This document shows, piece after piece, positions 1 through 5,445 of a stretch of DNA of 10,570 nucleotides. Within the stretch, counting starts at the first letter, position 1. Every line of letters begins with the position of its first letter. Source of the DNA: an uncultured Peptococcaceae bacterium (lineage in GTDB: Bacteria > Bacillota > Desulfitobacteriia > Desulfitobacteriales > Syntrophobotulaceae); the NCBI GenBank assembly GCA_937892995.1, contig CALBJS010000193.1:1-10570 (forward strand). The letters are read 5' to 3'. The notes beneath the pieces are model-generated. The model did no database searches and had not been told where the DNA came from. It worked only from the letters and a program-made list of their open reading frames with translations. The position numbers and the translations under genes are program-made.

Positions 1-16
1 TGGGGTACTTCAGTAA

Positions 17-45
17 TTGACGGTTGCTCGTAATAGTGCTAAAAT
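17..45 (+). promoter_or_regulatory. Sigma-A-type promoter of the rplU-rpmA operon
   Basis: The sequence shows TTGACG at 17-22 and TAAAAT at 40-45, separated by 17 bases. This is close to the housekeeping consensus with optimal spacing. It predicts a transcript start near 52 and a leader of about 105 bases before rplU. The call rests on sequence match only. Confidence 0.75.
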
Positions 46-51
46 ATTTAA

Positions 52-156
52 ACGTGGTGACTTCTCGCCACAACCGCACTTACAAGGTGGAAAACTGGCT
101 TTTCTTTTGAAAACCGACCTCAAGAGGCGGGTCTGGGTATGGGAGGTGTAAAAAAG
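52..156 (+). promoter_or_regulatory. Structured 5' leader of rplU, probable L21 ribosomal leader
   Basis: This untranslated leader lies between the promoter and rplU. It holds a 7-bp hairpin (54-60 with 65-71, loop CTTC, one G-U pair), a second imperfect hairpin at about 74-91, and a third element around 115-133 with a CCTC/GAGG core. The ribosome binding site GGGAGGTG (141-148) follows directly. Firmicute rplU-rpmA operons are known to carry an autoregulatory L21 leader, and position and structure fit that family. I could not align it to the covariance model, so the family name is an inference; the presence of a long structured leader is directly visible. Confidence 0.6.
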
Positions 157-468
157 ATGTATGCAATTATCGAGACAGGCGGCAAACAGTATAAAGTTCA
201 AGAAGGCGATGTTATCAGAGTGGAAAAGCTTGAAGCAACTGAAGGGCAGATCTTGGACATTGATAAAGTGTTGCTTGTAGAAAAAGATGGAACTGTAACA
301 GTTGGAACTCCAATTATCGAGGGAGCTAAGGTTGCAGTTAAGGTTGTTGAACATGGCAAAGGGGACAAAGTTATAGCTTTTCGCTATAAGTCTAAGAAAA
401 ATGTTCGTGTCAAAAAGGGACATCGCCAACCTTATACTAAGCTTTCTGTAGAAACAATTAATGCTTAA
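157..468 (+). CDS. rplU: 50S ribosomal protein L21
   Basis: This 103-residue protein is a structural component of the large ribosomal subunit that binds 23S rRNA. It begins MYAIIETGGKQYKV, the hallmark L21 N-terminus, and ends with the basic KKNVRVKKGHRQPYTKL segment that contacts rRNA. The length matches the family. I chose the ATG at 157 because GGGAGGTG (141-148) sits 8 bases upstream. The in-frame ATG at 139 lies before that site and would add six residues not found in L21. It is the first gene of an operon with rpmA and is probably autoregulated through the leader. The gene usually placed next in Firmicutes, prp, is missing: only 53 bases separate rplU from rpmA. Confidence 0.97.
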   Translation: MYAIIETGGKQYKVQEGDVIRVEKLEATEGQILDIDKVLLVEKDGTVTVGTPIIEGAKVAVKVVEHGKGDKVIAFRYKSKKNVRVKKGHRQPYTKLSVETINA

Positions 469-521
469 AGTAAATATTTTTTTGAATAGTGTGTGTCTTA
501 TTCTTTGAGGAGGTGAACTTC

Positions 522-797
522 ATGGCTCATAAGAAAGGTGTAGGTAGCTCCCGAAACGGTAGAGATAGCAACGCCCAGCGACTGGGAATCAAACGTGGGG
601 ACGGCCAGTTTGTGACAGCCGGTAATATTCTGGTTCGTCAACGTGGCACCAAGATACATCCTGGAAATAACTGCGGTATTGGTAAAGATGATACCCTGTT
701 TGCCTTGCAAGACGGTTACGTTAAGTTTGAACGGAAAGATAAGCTTCGTAAACAGGTTAGCGTGTATACCGAGAATGGAATTGCCCAAGCCCAATAA
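522..797 (+). CDS. rpmA: 50S ribosomal protein L27
   Basis: This 91-residue large-subunit protein has an N-terminal tail that reaches the peptidyl transferase centre. It begins MAHKKGVGSSRNGRDS and contains GNILVRQRGTKIHPGNN, both diagnostic of L27. The ATG at 522 is preceded by an excellent site, GAGGAGGTG (507-515), with 6 bases of spacing. An in-frame GTG at 489 would extend the protein by 11 residues, but it has no ribosome binding site, and the real site lies inside that extension. Many Firmicutes make L27 with a short extension that the protease Prp removes. Here the protein starts directly at the mature end, as in E. coli, in keeping with the absence of prp next door. Confidence 0.97.
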   Translation: MAHKKGVGSSRNGRDSNAQRLGIKRGDGQFVTAGNILVRQRGTKIHPGNNCGIGKDDTLFALQDGYVKFERKDKLRKQVSVYTENGIAQAQ

Positions 798-808
798 CCG
801 GTAAAAGC

Positions 809-845
809 CATACCCCTGGGTTAACCCAGGGGTATGTTGTCTTTA
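809..845 (+). terminator. Palindromic terminator-like hairpin after rpmA
   Basis: Bases 809-836 form a perfect 28-base palindrome: a 12-bp GC-rich stem (CATACCCCTGGG with its complement) around a TTAA loop. It begins 11 bases after the rpmA stop. The following stretch, TTGTCTTTAC, is only moderately T-rich, so termination may be partial and allow read-through into the spo0B-like gene. No convincing promoter lies between this hairpin and the next gene. Confidence 0.65.
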
Positions 846-880
846 CTCCTAGCTTTTTAGCGGTACCAGAAGGAGGAAAT

Positions 881-1384
881 ATGTCCAGTCTTGATAAAAA
901 GCTATTGAATGAGCAGCTAGAAAACTATCAGATTCAGCGCCATGATTTTCTCAATGATTTCCAGGTAATTAGGGGTTATTTGCAGCTGAATATGCCTGAT
1001 AAAGCATTAGAATACATAGATGAGGCTTTATTAGAGTTGCTACCGCAACAAGAAGTTTATAAGATAGGGCAGAAGACAATGCAGGCCATCTTTCTAAGCT
1101 TGTTTTTTGGTCTACGCTTATTAGGGGTAAAGATGGTGCTAAGGCTTTCTCCGGAGATGAAAGAGAGGGAATTCTGGCTGGAAGGATGGCAAGAAGAATA
1201 TGCTCAACAGTTTTATGGTTACACTAAGGAATGTTTAAGCCTAGTAGCAGAGGCGGAGGAAGGTCACTTAGATGAAATGCTGGCCGAAATTCATTTAAAC
1301 TCTCTTCCTGATGGATTTGTCTGTGAATTTAAGCTTTACAGTCAAGGGAAAATTTATCTTCAAAATAATTTCCATCCGGTATAA
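881..1384 (+). CDS. spo0B: Spo0B-like sporulation phosphotransferase
   Basis: This 167-residue protein probably relays phosphate between response regulators in the sporulation phosphorelay (Spo0F to Spo0A in Bacillus), in the cytoplasm. Residues 1-60 form the expected helical hairpin with an H-box, RHDFLNDFQVIRGYLQL; the presumed phosphorylated histidine is His21. The remaining part would be the degenerate ATPase-like domain of the family. No ATP-binding N or G boxes are apparent, as expected for Spo0B, which does not use ATP. It is somewhat shorter than the Bacillus protein (about 190 residues). Context is strong: Bacillus also keeps spo0B between rpmA and obg. The start follows AGGAGG at 871-876 with 4 bases of spacing. 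The domain call is firm. Whether it serves a true phosphorelay here, or another relay, cannot be seen from this window. Confidence 0.82.
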   Translation: MSSLDKKLLNEQLENYQIQRHDFLNDFQVIRGYLQLNMPDKALEYIDEALLELLPQQEVYKIGQKTMQAIFLSLFFGLRLLGVKMVLRLSPEMKEREFWLEGWQEEYAQQFYGYTKECLSLVAEAEEGHLDEMLAEIHLNSLPDGFVCEFKLYSQGKIYLQNNFHPV

Positions 1385-1457
1385 CTGATGATACTTTTCT
1401 AATCAGTCGATTCTCAGGTTAGTCTAATAAACTATTTGTATAGAGGGGTAGAGTTTA

Positions 1458-2732
1458 ATGTTTTATGATCGTACTAAAATCTATGTTAAAGCCGGTGACG
1501 GGGGAGCGGGTGCTGTCTCCTTCCGCAGGGAGAAATACGTACCTTTGGGAGGTCCTAACGGAGGGGATGGGGGCCGAGGAGGTAATATTATCCTGGTGGC
1601 TGATGAGGGTTTAAGAACTTTAGTGGATTTTCGCTATAGGCGGCATTATAAGGCTGAACGGGGAGAGCATGGACAAGGCAAAGATATGCACGGCAAAGGT
1701 GCGGAAGATCTCATCTTAAGAATCCCGGTGGGGACTATTGTTAAAAATGAGGAAACAGGAGAAATACTTGCTGACCTTATCGACCATGGACAACAGGTAA
1801 CGATAGCCAAGGGAGGTCGTGGCGGGCGAGGAAATGCTCGCTTTATGAGTAATACCAACAAGGCTCCGACTATTGCTGAGAAAGGCGAACCAGGGGAGGA
1901 ACATTGGCTTCTGCTGGAACTTAAACTCCTAGCTGATGTAGGACTAGTGGGATTTCCTAATGTAGGAAAGTCTACCTTGATCTCCAGAGTGTCTGCTGCT
2001 CGGCCTAAGATTGCCGATTATCATTTCACTACTCTGGTACCGAATCTTGGGGTGGTGAAAATAGAGGATGAGAGTTTTGTTATGGCTGATATCCCTGGAA
2101 TCATTGAAGGGGCCCATCAGGGGGCAGGGTTAGGTCATGAATTTCTCCGGCATATCGAACGTACCAGGCTTTTGTTGCATGTTTTGGATATTTCCGGTGC
2201 AGAAGGGCGGGATCCTCTCGAAGATTTTCAAACTATTAACCGGGAGCTTAAAGAATATAGCTCTGCTTTATCCGAGAGACCGATGATCGTAGTCCCGAAT
2301 AAAATGGACCTAAGCGGTAGTGAAGAAAATCTCGTAAGACTAAAAGAATTTCTCCAGGAAAGTTATGAAATTTTTCCGATCTCTGCGGTTACAGGAGAAG
2401 GGATTCAAGAACTTCTGTATAGGGTCCTGCAGGTCTTACCTCAGGTTCCTCCGATAGAGTTTTCCGCCAATCCTGATGAACATAGGATTGTGCATGCCCA
2501 AAGCGAAGAACGCTTTCAGATAGAGCGTCAGGAGGACAAGTATGTAATTAAAGGAAAGGAAATAGAAAGGCATGCAGCTATGGCTTATCTAGACACTTAT
2601 GACGGCCTAATGCGTTTTCAAAATATCCTTAAAGTTATGGGAGTAGATAATGCTCTCAGAGATGAAGGAGTTCAAGAAGGTGATAAAGTAACGATAGGAA
2701 AACTGGAGCTGGAATGGTCGGAGAGAGGGTGA
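1458..2732 (+). CDS. obg: GTPase Obg (ribosome assembly / stress GTPase)
   Basis: This 424-residue GTPase acts in late 50S assembly and, in Bacillus, in stress and sporulation control. The Gly-rich Obg fold spans residues 1-158, with KAGDGGAGAVSFRREKYVP and repeated GG-rich turns. The G domain follows, with P-loop GFPNVGKS (165-172), DIPG (211-214), NKMD (281-284) and SAV (309-311). The C-terminal OCT domain covers about 345-420. All GTPase motifs are intact, and the length is typical of Firmicute Obg. The start follows GAGGGG (1443-1448). It lies 73 bases after the spo0B-like gene, an arrangement shared with Bacillus, and only 4 bases separate it from yhbY, so these two are co-transcribed and probably translationally coupled. 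Confidence 0.97.
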   Translation: MFYDRTKIYVKAGDGGAGAVSFRREKYVPLGGPNGGDGGRGGNIILVADEGLRTLVDFRYRRHYKAERGEHGQGKDMHGKGAEDLILRIPVGTIVKNEETGEILADLIDHGQQVTIAKGGRGGRGNARFMSNTNKAPTIAEKGEPGEEHWLLLELKLLADVGLVGFPNVGKSTLISRVSAARPKIADYHFTTLVPNLGVVKIEDESFVMADIPGIIEGAHQGAGLGHEFLRHIERTRLLLHVLDISGAEGRDPLEDFQTINRELKEYSSALSERPMIVVPNKMDLSGSEENLVRLKEFLQESYEIFPISAVTGEGIQELLYRVLQVLPQVPPIEFSANPDEHRIVHAQSEERFQIERQEDKYVIKGKEIERHAAMAYLDTYDGLMRFQNILKVMGVDNALRDEGVQEGDKVTIGKLELEWSERG

Positions 2733-2736
2733 TAGA

Positions 2737-3027
2737 ATGCTTACAGGTAAACAGAAAAGATATTTAAGATCCTTAGGAAACGAAATGGAACCGATTCTCT
2801 TCGTCGGTAAAGAGGAAGTGACGGAAAACGTTGTTAAACAGGCTGATGATGCCCTTCTGGCCAGGGAACTTATTAAGGGACGGGTTCTTCAGAACTGTGC
2901 AGATGCTCCTCAAAATATTGCTTTGGAGTTGGCTGAGGAGGTTAAAGCTGAATTGGTGCAGGTTATAGGGCGTAATTTTCTGCTTTATAGAAAGGCGGAG
3001 GAAAAATCGAAGATTGAGTTGCCGTAA
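2737..3027 (+). CDS. yhbY: Ribosome-associated RNA-binding protein YhbY (CRS1-YhbY domain)
   Basis: This 96-residue single-domain protein belongs to the CRS1-YhbY family, a KH-like RNA-binding fold associated with pre-50S particles. Family features are MLTGKQKRYLRSLG at the start, a central RELIKGRVLQNC segment and a C-terminal VQVIGRNFLLYRK...IELP. One oddity is visible: the loop that in relatives reads like GKNG or GKGG (a KH-type GxxG loop) here reads GKEE (residues 24-27), so the second glycine is replaced by glutamate. The gene starts 4 bases after obg, inside its GAGAGAGGGTG ribosome binding region. It probably ends the obg unit, since a promoter for nadD overlaps its last codons. Confidence 0.93.
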   Translation: MLTGKQKRYLRSLGNEMEPILFVGKEEVTENVVKQADDALLARELIKGRVLQNCADAPQNIALELAEEVKAELVQVIGRNFLLYRKAEEKSKIELP

Positions 3028-3046
3028 GGTCTTTATGTTATATAAT
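3019..3046 (+). promoter_or_regulatory. Candidate promoter for nadD
   Basis: TTGCCG at 3019-3024 and a perfect TATAAT at 3041-3046 are 16 bases apart. The -35 box lies within the last codons of yhbY. Transcription would start near 3053, about 50 bases before the nadD start codon. No terminator separates yhbY from nadD, so read-through from obg is also possible. Confidence 0.55.
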
Positions 3047-3102
3047 GTGATTAGTACATAAGATTAAGGAATAAATCATAGATGAAAACCGGGGAGATTA
3101 AG

Positions 3103-3744
3103 ATGGAAACCAGTGTTCTGGAAACAATAATCGGCGGAAGCCGTTTAGGAATTATGGGAGGAACTTTTGATCCTATTCACTATGGGCACTTGGTTGCAGC
3201 GGAGACGGCAAGGATTGAGCTTAAGCTGGATAAGGTGCTATTCATACCAACCGGTACACCTCCCCATAAAATTTATCGTCAGGTTACAGACGCTCACCTC
3301 CGCCACGAAATGGTAGAAATGGCTATTAATAGTAATAGGAATTTTAAAGTATCCGGGTTGGAGATCGAAAGGGAGGGACCTACTTATACCATTGATACCC
3401 TACGAATTCTGCATGATATTTTTCCTGAGCAGGAACTATTTTTCATTACCGGTACTGACGCTTTGAGGGAATTACTGACTTGGCGGCATCCCGAAGAAAT
3501 TATTAAACTCGCCAGGATTGTAGGAGCTTCCAGGCCGGGATATGATTCACGTAACCTTTTAACAAAGATTAATCGAAGGTATCCATTTACCAAAGATAGG
3601 ATATCTGAACTTGAAGTACCCGCCCTAGCCATCTCATCCACCGATATTCGAACCAGAGTGAAAAATAACAAATCTATTCGTTATCTTTTACCCGACGAAA
3701 TTCGGCTTTTTATAAAAGATAATAAACTTTACCAAAATAAATAA
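3103..3744 (+). CDS. nadD: Nicotinate-nucleotide adenylyltransferase
   Basis: The enzyme joins nicotinate mononucleotide and ATP to give deamido-NAD, a core step of NAD synthesis in the cytoplasm. The product is 213 residues, near the family norm. It carries the nucleotidyltransferase signature GGTFDPIHYGH (19-29, with the HxGH histidines His26 and His29), TGTPPHK, and the C-terminal ISSTDIR motif (177-183) that binds the ATP phosphates. I chose ATG 3103 because GGGGAGA (3091-3097) lies 5 bases upstream; an in-frame ATG at 3082 has only a weak, distant AAGGA. In many Firmicutes yqeK and rsfS follow directly. Here an RRM gene and a gene-free stretch intervene. Confidence 0.95.
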   Translation: METSVLETIIGGSRLGIMGGTFDPIHYGHLVAAETARIELKLDKVLFIPTGTPPHKIYRQVTDAHLRHEMVEMAINSNRNFKVSGLEIEREGPTYTIDTLRILHDIFPEQELFFITGTDALRELLTWRHPEEIIKLARIVGASRPGYDSRNLLTKINRRYPFTKDRISELEVPALAISSTDIRTRVKNNKSIRYLLPDEIRLFIKDNKLYQNK

Positions 3745-3747
3745 AAT

Positions 3748-3777
3748 TTGACTTCTTACTGTATTGTATACTATAGT
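3748..3777 (+). promoter_or_regulatory. Promoter of the RRM-protein gene
   Basis: TTGACT (3748-3753) starts three bases after the nadD stop codon. The -10 box is either TATAGT (3772-3777, spacer 18) or TACTAT (3769-3774, spacer 15). The -10 region sits inside a 14-base perfect palindrome, TATACTATAGTATA (3767-3780), which could be an operator or simply reflect AT-rich promoter sequence. It gives the RRM gene a transcript of its own. Confidence 0.6.
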
Positions 3778-3795
3778 ATAAGTTGCTTATACTAT
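3773..3795. repeat. Inverted repeat in the RRM gene 5' untranslated region
   Basis: A 10-bp perfect inverted repeat, ATAGTATAAG with CTTATACTAT, encloses a TTG loop. It overlaps the -10 region and the likely transcript start, 28 bases before the start codon. It could be a protein-binding operator or an RNA hairpin at the extreme 5' end of the message. It contains few G or C bases, so the RNA structure would be weak and temperature-sensitive. Confidence 0.6.
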
Positions 3796-3823
3796 TAGCA
3801 AAATATTTTTAGAGGTGAAACAG

Positions 3824-4078
3824 ATGACAAAAACCCTGTACGTGGGCAACCTTCCCTGGAGCACATCCTCGGAGGAACTGACCGACTTTTTTGCTCGGTA
3901 CGGCAATGTTGTCGGTAGCAGAATTATTACCGACAGAGAAACAGGTCGCTCCAGAGGTTTCGGCTTCGTAGAAGTTGATTCCGAAGATGCTGAGCGCCTA
4001 GCCGAGGAACTCAATGGTACTGAGTTCAACGGTCGTGCACTGACAGTTAACGAAGCAAGACCTCGCCAAACTGTCTAA
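3824..4078 (+). CDS. Small RRM-domain RNA-binding protein
   Basis: This 84-residue protein is a single RNA recognition motif with almost nothing else. RNP2 is LYVGNL (5-10) and RNP1 is RGFGFVEV (44-51), with the aromatic RNA-stacking residues Tyr6, Phe46 and Phe48 in place. It presumably binds single-stranded RNA in the cytoplasm; the target is unknown. Such short bacterial RRM proteins are best known from cyanobacteria, some of them cold-induced, and are less common in Firmicutes. The ATG at 3824 follows AGAGGTG (3811-3817) by 6 bases; a GTG at 3815 lies inside that site and is rejected. It has its own promoter and is followed by a terminator-like hairpin, so it looks monocistronic. Its codons are more GC-rich than the AT-rich DNA on either side. 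Confidence 0.9.
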   Translation: MTKTLYVGNLPWSTSSEELTDFFARYGNVVGSRIITDRETGRSRGFGFVEVDSEDAERLAEELNGTEFNGRALTVNEARPRQTV

Positions 4079-4200
4079 ATTTATTTGGTTAGGGGTTAAA
4101 ATTAAGATAAATTTTGAGATTTAAGGATACCGTTAAATATAAAGCTGGTGTTTAGAATTCCTGGTTTATCTTAAACATCCGGACCCTGGAACCCGAGAGG

Positions 4201-4237
4201 ATACGGTGCATAATAAAGTGCCGTATTCTTCTTTATT
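4201..4237 (+). terminator. Terminator-like hairpin after the RRM gene
   Basis: ATACGGTGC (4201-4209) pairs with GTGCCGTAT (4218-4226) over 9 bp, including two G-U pairs, around an 8-base AT loop. The T-rich tail TCTTCTTTATT follows. It lies about 120 bases after the RRM stop codon and would end that transcript. The tail is interrupted by C residues, so strength is uncertain. Confidence 0.55.
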
Positions 4238-4239
4238 AA

Positions 4240-4288
4240 GGCTCTAAAGCTCTTTAGGTAAAGCCTAAATAGCTTTAACTTAAGAGCC
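4240..4288. repeat. 49-base interrupted inverted repeat (long hairpin)
   Basis: Three successive 6-bp segments pair symmetrically: GGCTCT (4240-4245) with AGAGCC (4283-4288), AAAGCT (4246-4251) with AGCTTT (4271-4276), and TTTAGG (4253-4258) with CCTAAA (4264-4269), with loop TAAAG. One single mismatch and one 6-base bulge (4277-4282) interrupt the 18 pairs. No T-run follows, so it is not a typical terminator. It may be a REP-like or miniature repeat, or part of a small RNA. Confidence 0.7.
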
Positions 4289-4453
4289 ACCAAACCGGTA
4301 CAGACCCTAACAGCACTAAATAGCTAGTTTTTCAGAAAGTGTATTATAGTATACATAAATGCGAAAGAAAATATGTGATTATGATAGATAATAGTAAATA
4401 TAAATTTTGTCAAAAAGATACAGAGATTGTTGTTTTAGAAAGGTCGATTATCT

Positions 4454-5029
4454 ATGGCTTACTCGCTTGAGCATTTTCGCCTGCTTGCCGCCGAAAAGTT
4501 TGAATTTAAACGGTTTCAACATACCATAGGGGTAGAAGTCCTAGCCCGGGAACTTGCTAAGAAGTATGGGATAGATGGCGAAGCCGCGGCTTTAGCTGCA
4601 CTTACTCATGATCTTGCCAAAGCTTTTTCTCGGCAGGAACAACTCGAGAAAGCCAAGAAATGGGACCTTATTTATTACCCGGGAGATCTTCAGACCCCCC
4701 AAGTGCTCCACGGAAGACTTGCAGCTTATATCCTTAAAAAAGAATATAAGATTGACAATCAGGATATTCTTAATGCGGTGGCTAACCATACTTTAGGAAG
4801 ACCGGGGATGTCTCCTCTGGAGATGCTTATCTACAGTGCTGATCTAACTGAACCGGGAAGAGATTTCCCGGGAGTGGACAAGCTGCGTGAGAAGTTGTAT
4901 CATGACCTTAAAGAGGGAACTCTTGCTTGTGTAGAGCATATTTTAAATTATCTGCAAGAAAAAAATAAGATGGTTCATCCATTGACCATTCTTACTTATG
5001 AAGATCTTAAAAAAAATATTAAGAAATAA
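4454..5029 (+). CDS. yqeK: HD-domain bis(5'-nucleosyl)-tetraphosphatase YqeK
   Basis: This 191-residue HD-superfamily metalloenzyme belongs to the YqeK family, which hydrolyses Ap4A symmetrically to two ADP and so limits a nucleotide made by stressed aminoacyl-tRNA synthetases. Probable metal ligands are visible in order: His23, the His52-Asp53 pair in LTHDLAK, His86, His112 in ANHT, and Asp130 in SADL. The length is typical. The ATG at 4454 follows AAAGG (4439-4443) at a rather long 10-base spacing, so translation may be modest. It is separated from rsfS by only 13 bases, and the pair forms a conserved operon. Its usual upstream neighbour, nadD, is displaced by the RRM region. Confidence 0.93.
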   Translation: MAYSLEHFRLLAAEKFEFKRFQHTIGVEVLARELAKKYGIDGEAAALAALTHDLAKAFSRQEQLEKAKKWDLIYYPGDLQTPQVLHGRLAAYILKKEYKIDNQDILNAVANHTLGRPGMSPLEMLIYSADLTEPGRDFPGVDKLREKLYHDLKEGTLACVEHILNYLQEKNKMVHPLTILTYEDLKKNIKK

Positions 5030-5042
5030 AGGAGGCCCTAAC

Positions 5043-5384
5043 TTGCTAATAAGTCTTAACCAATTGAAAAAAGTGGTTGACTTTATTGACGATAAAAAAG
5101 GTAGCAACACTACTATCCTTGATCTCCAAGGAATCTCAATTATCGCTGATTACTTCGTAATAGCTACAGGAAACACTACAATCCAAACTAAAGCGATTAC
5201 CGAATATCTAGTAGAAAAATTACCGGATCTCGGGATACCTGTTCTAAGAAAAGAAGGACTTCCCGAAGCTTTGTGGGTGTTGATAGACTGTGGGGATTTG
5301 GTAATACATATCATGACTCCGGAAACCAGGGATTTCTACAGCTTAGAAAGGTTGTGGGGAGACGCTCGGGAAGTAATCCTGTAA
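5043..5384 (+). CDS. rsfS: Ribosomal silencing factor RsfS
   Basis: RsfS binds L14 on the 50S subunit and blocks joining with 30S, lowering translation when nutrients are short. The 113-residue product shows family motifs ISIIADYFVIATGNT, WVLIDCGDLVIHIM and the C-terminal FYSLERLWGDA. I chose TTG at 5043 as the start because AAAGGAGG (5028-5035) lies exactly 7 bases upstream. An open frame extends back to an ATG at 4998, but that lies inside yqeK with no ribosome binding site. It would add 15 residues, part of them encoded by the Shine-Dalgarno sequence itself. The ribosome binding site overlaps the yqeK stop codon, which implies translational coupling. Confidence 0.95.
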   Translation: MLISLNQLKKVVDFIDDKKGSNTTILDLQGISIIADYFVIATGNTTIQTKAITEYLVEKLPDLGIPVLRKEGLPEALWVLIDCGDLVIHIMTPETRDFYSLERLWGDAREVIL

Positions 5385-5409
5385 GTACTTTAAACATATT
5401 TTGGCACAC

Positions 5410-5439
5410 TTGACTTCTGCTGAATTATTAATATAAAAT
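5410..5439 (+). promoter_or_regulatory. Promoter of the T-box-leuS transcript
   Basis: TTGACT (5410-5415) is followed by TATAAA (5432-5437, spacer 16), or by the overlapping TAAAAT (5434-5439, spacer 18). It lies 26 bases after rsfS and just before the T-box leader, so leuS has its own leucine-responsive transcript starting near 5446. Confidence 0.7.
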
Positions 5440-5445
5440 AGAATA

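Larger units (their letters stand above)
4079..4453. other. 375-base gene-free stretch rich in inverted repeats
   Basis: No supportable coding region lies here. It contains a 10-bp inverted repeat (TTAAGATAAA 4102-4111 with 4165-4174), a terminator-like hairpin (4201-4226), a 49-base interrupted hairpin (4240-4288), and an AT-rich tail before yqeK. The first part may be a structured 3' untranslated region of the RRM message or a separate small RNA ending at the terminator. I recognise no Rfam-type motif. No clear promoter for yqeK is visible; TTGTCA at 4407-4412 lacks a good -10 partner. Confidence 0.6.

Noticed and set aside
10..429. 139-codon open frame on the minus strand opposite rplU
   Set aside because: It lies antisense to a confident ribosomal protein gene, has cysteine- and phenylalanine-rich composition typical of shadow frames, and shows no family motif.
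489..521. GTG start that would add 11 residues to L27
   Set aside because: There is no ribosome binding site upstream of 489, while a strong GAGGAGGTG lies just before ATG 522. The added residues only loosely resemble the cleaved L27 extension.
1385..1457. Small inverted repeats between the spo0B-like gene and obg (CTAATC / GGTTAG)
   Set aside because: The stem is only about 6 bp with a G-U pair, no T-run follows, and no good promoter is present; treated as chance.
4322..4350. Possible promoter for yqeK with TATAGT at 4345-4350
   Set aside because: No acceptable -35 box lies at 16-18 bases upstream (AGCTAG), so the resemblance is limited to the -10 word.
4608..4796. 62-codon + strand frame inside yqeK
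   Set aside because: It is an out-of-frame shadow of a well-supported HD-domain gene, with no ribosome binding site or motif.
4998..5042. ATG start giving RsfS 15 extra residues
   Set aside because: It lies within yqeK without a ribosome binding site, and part of the extension would be encoded by the AAAGGAGG site that serves TTG 5043.
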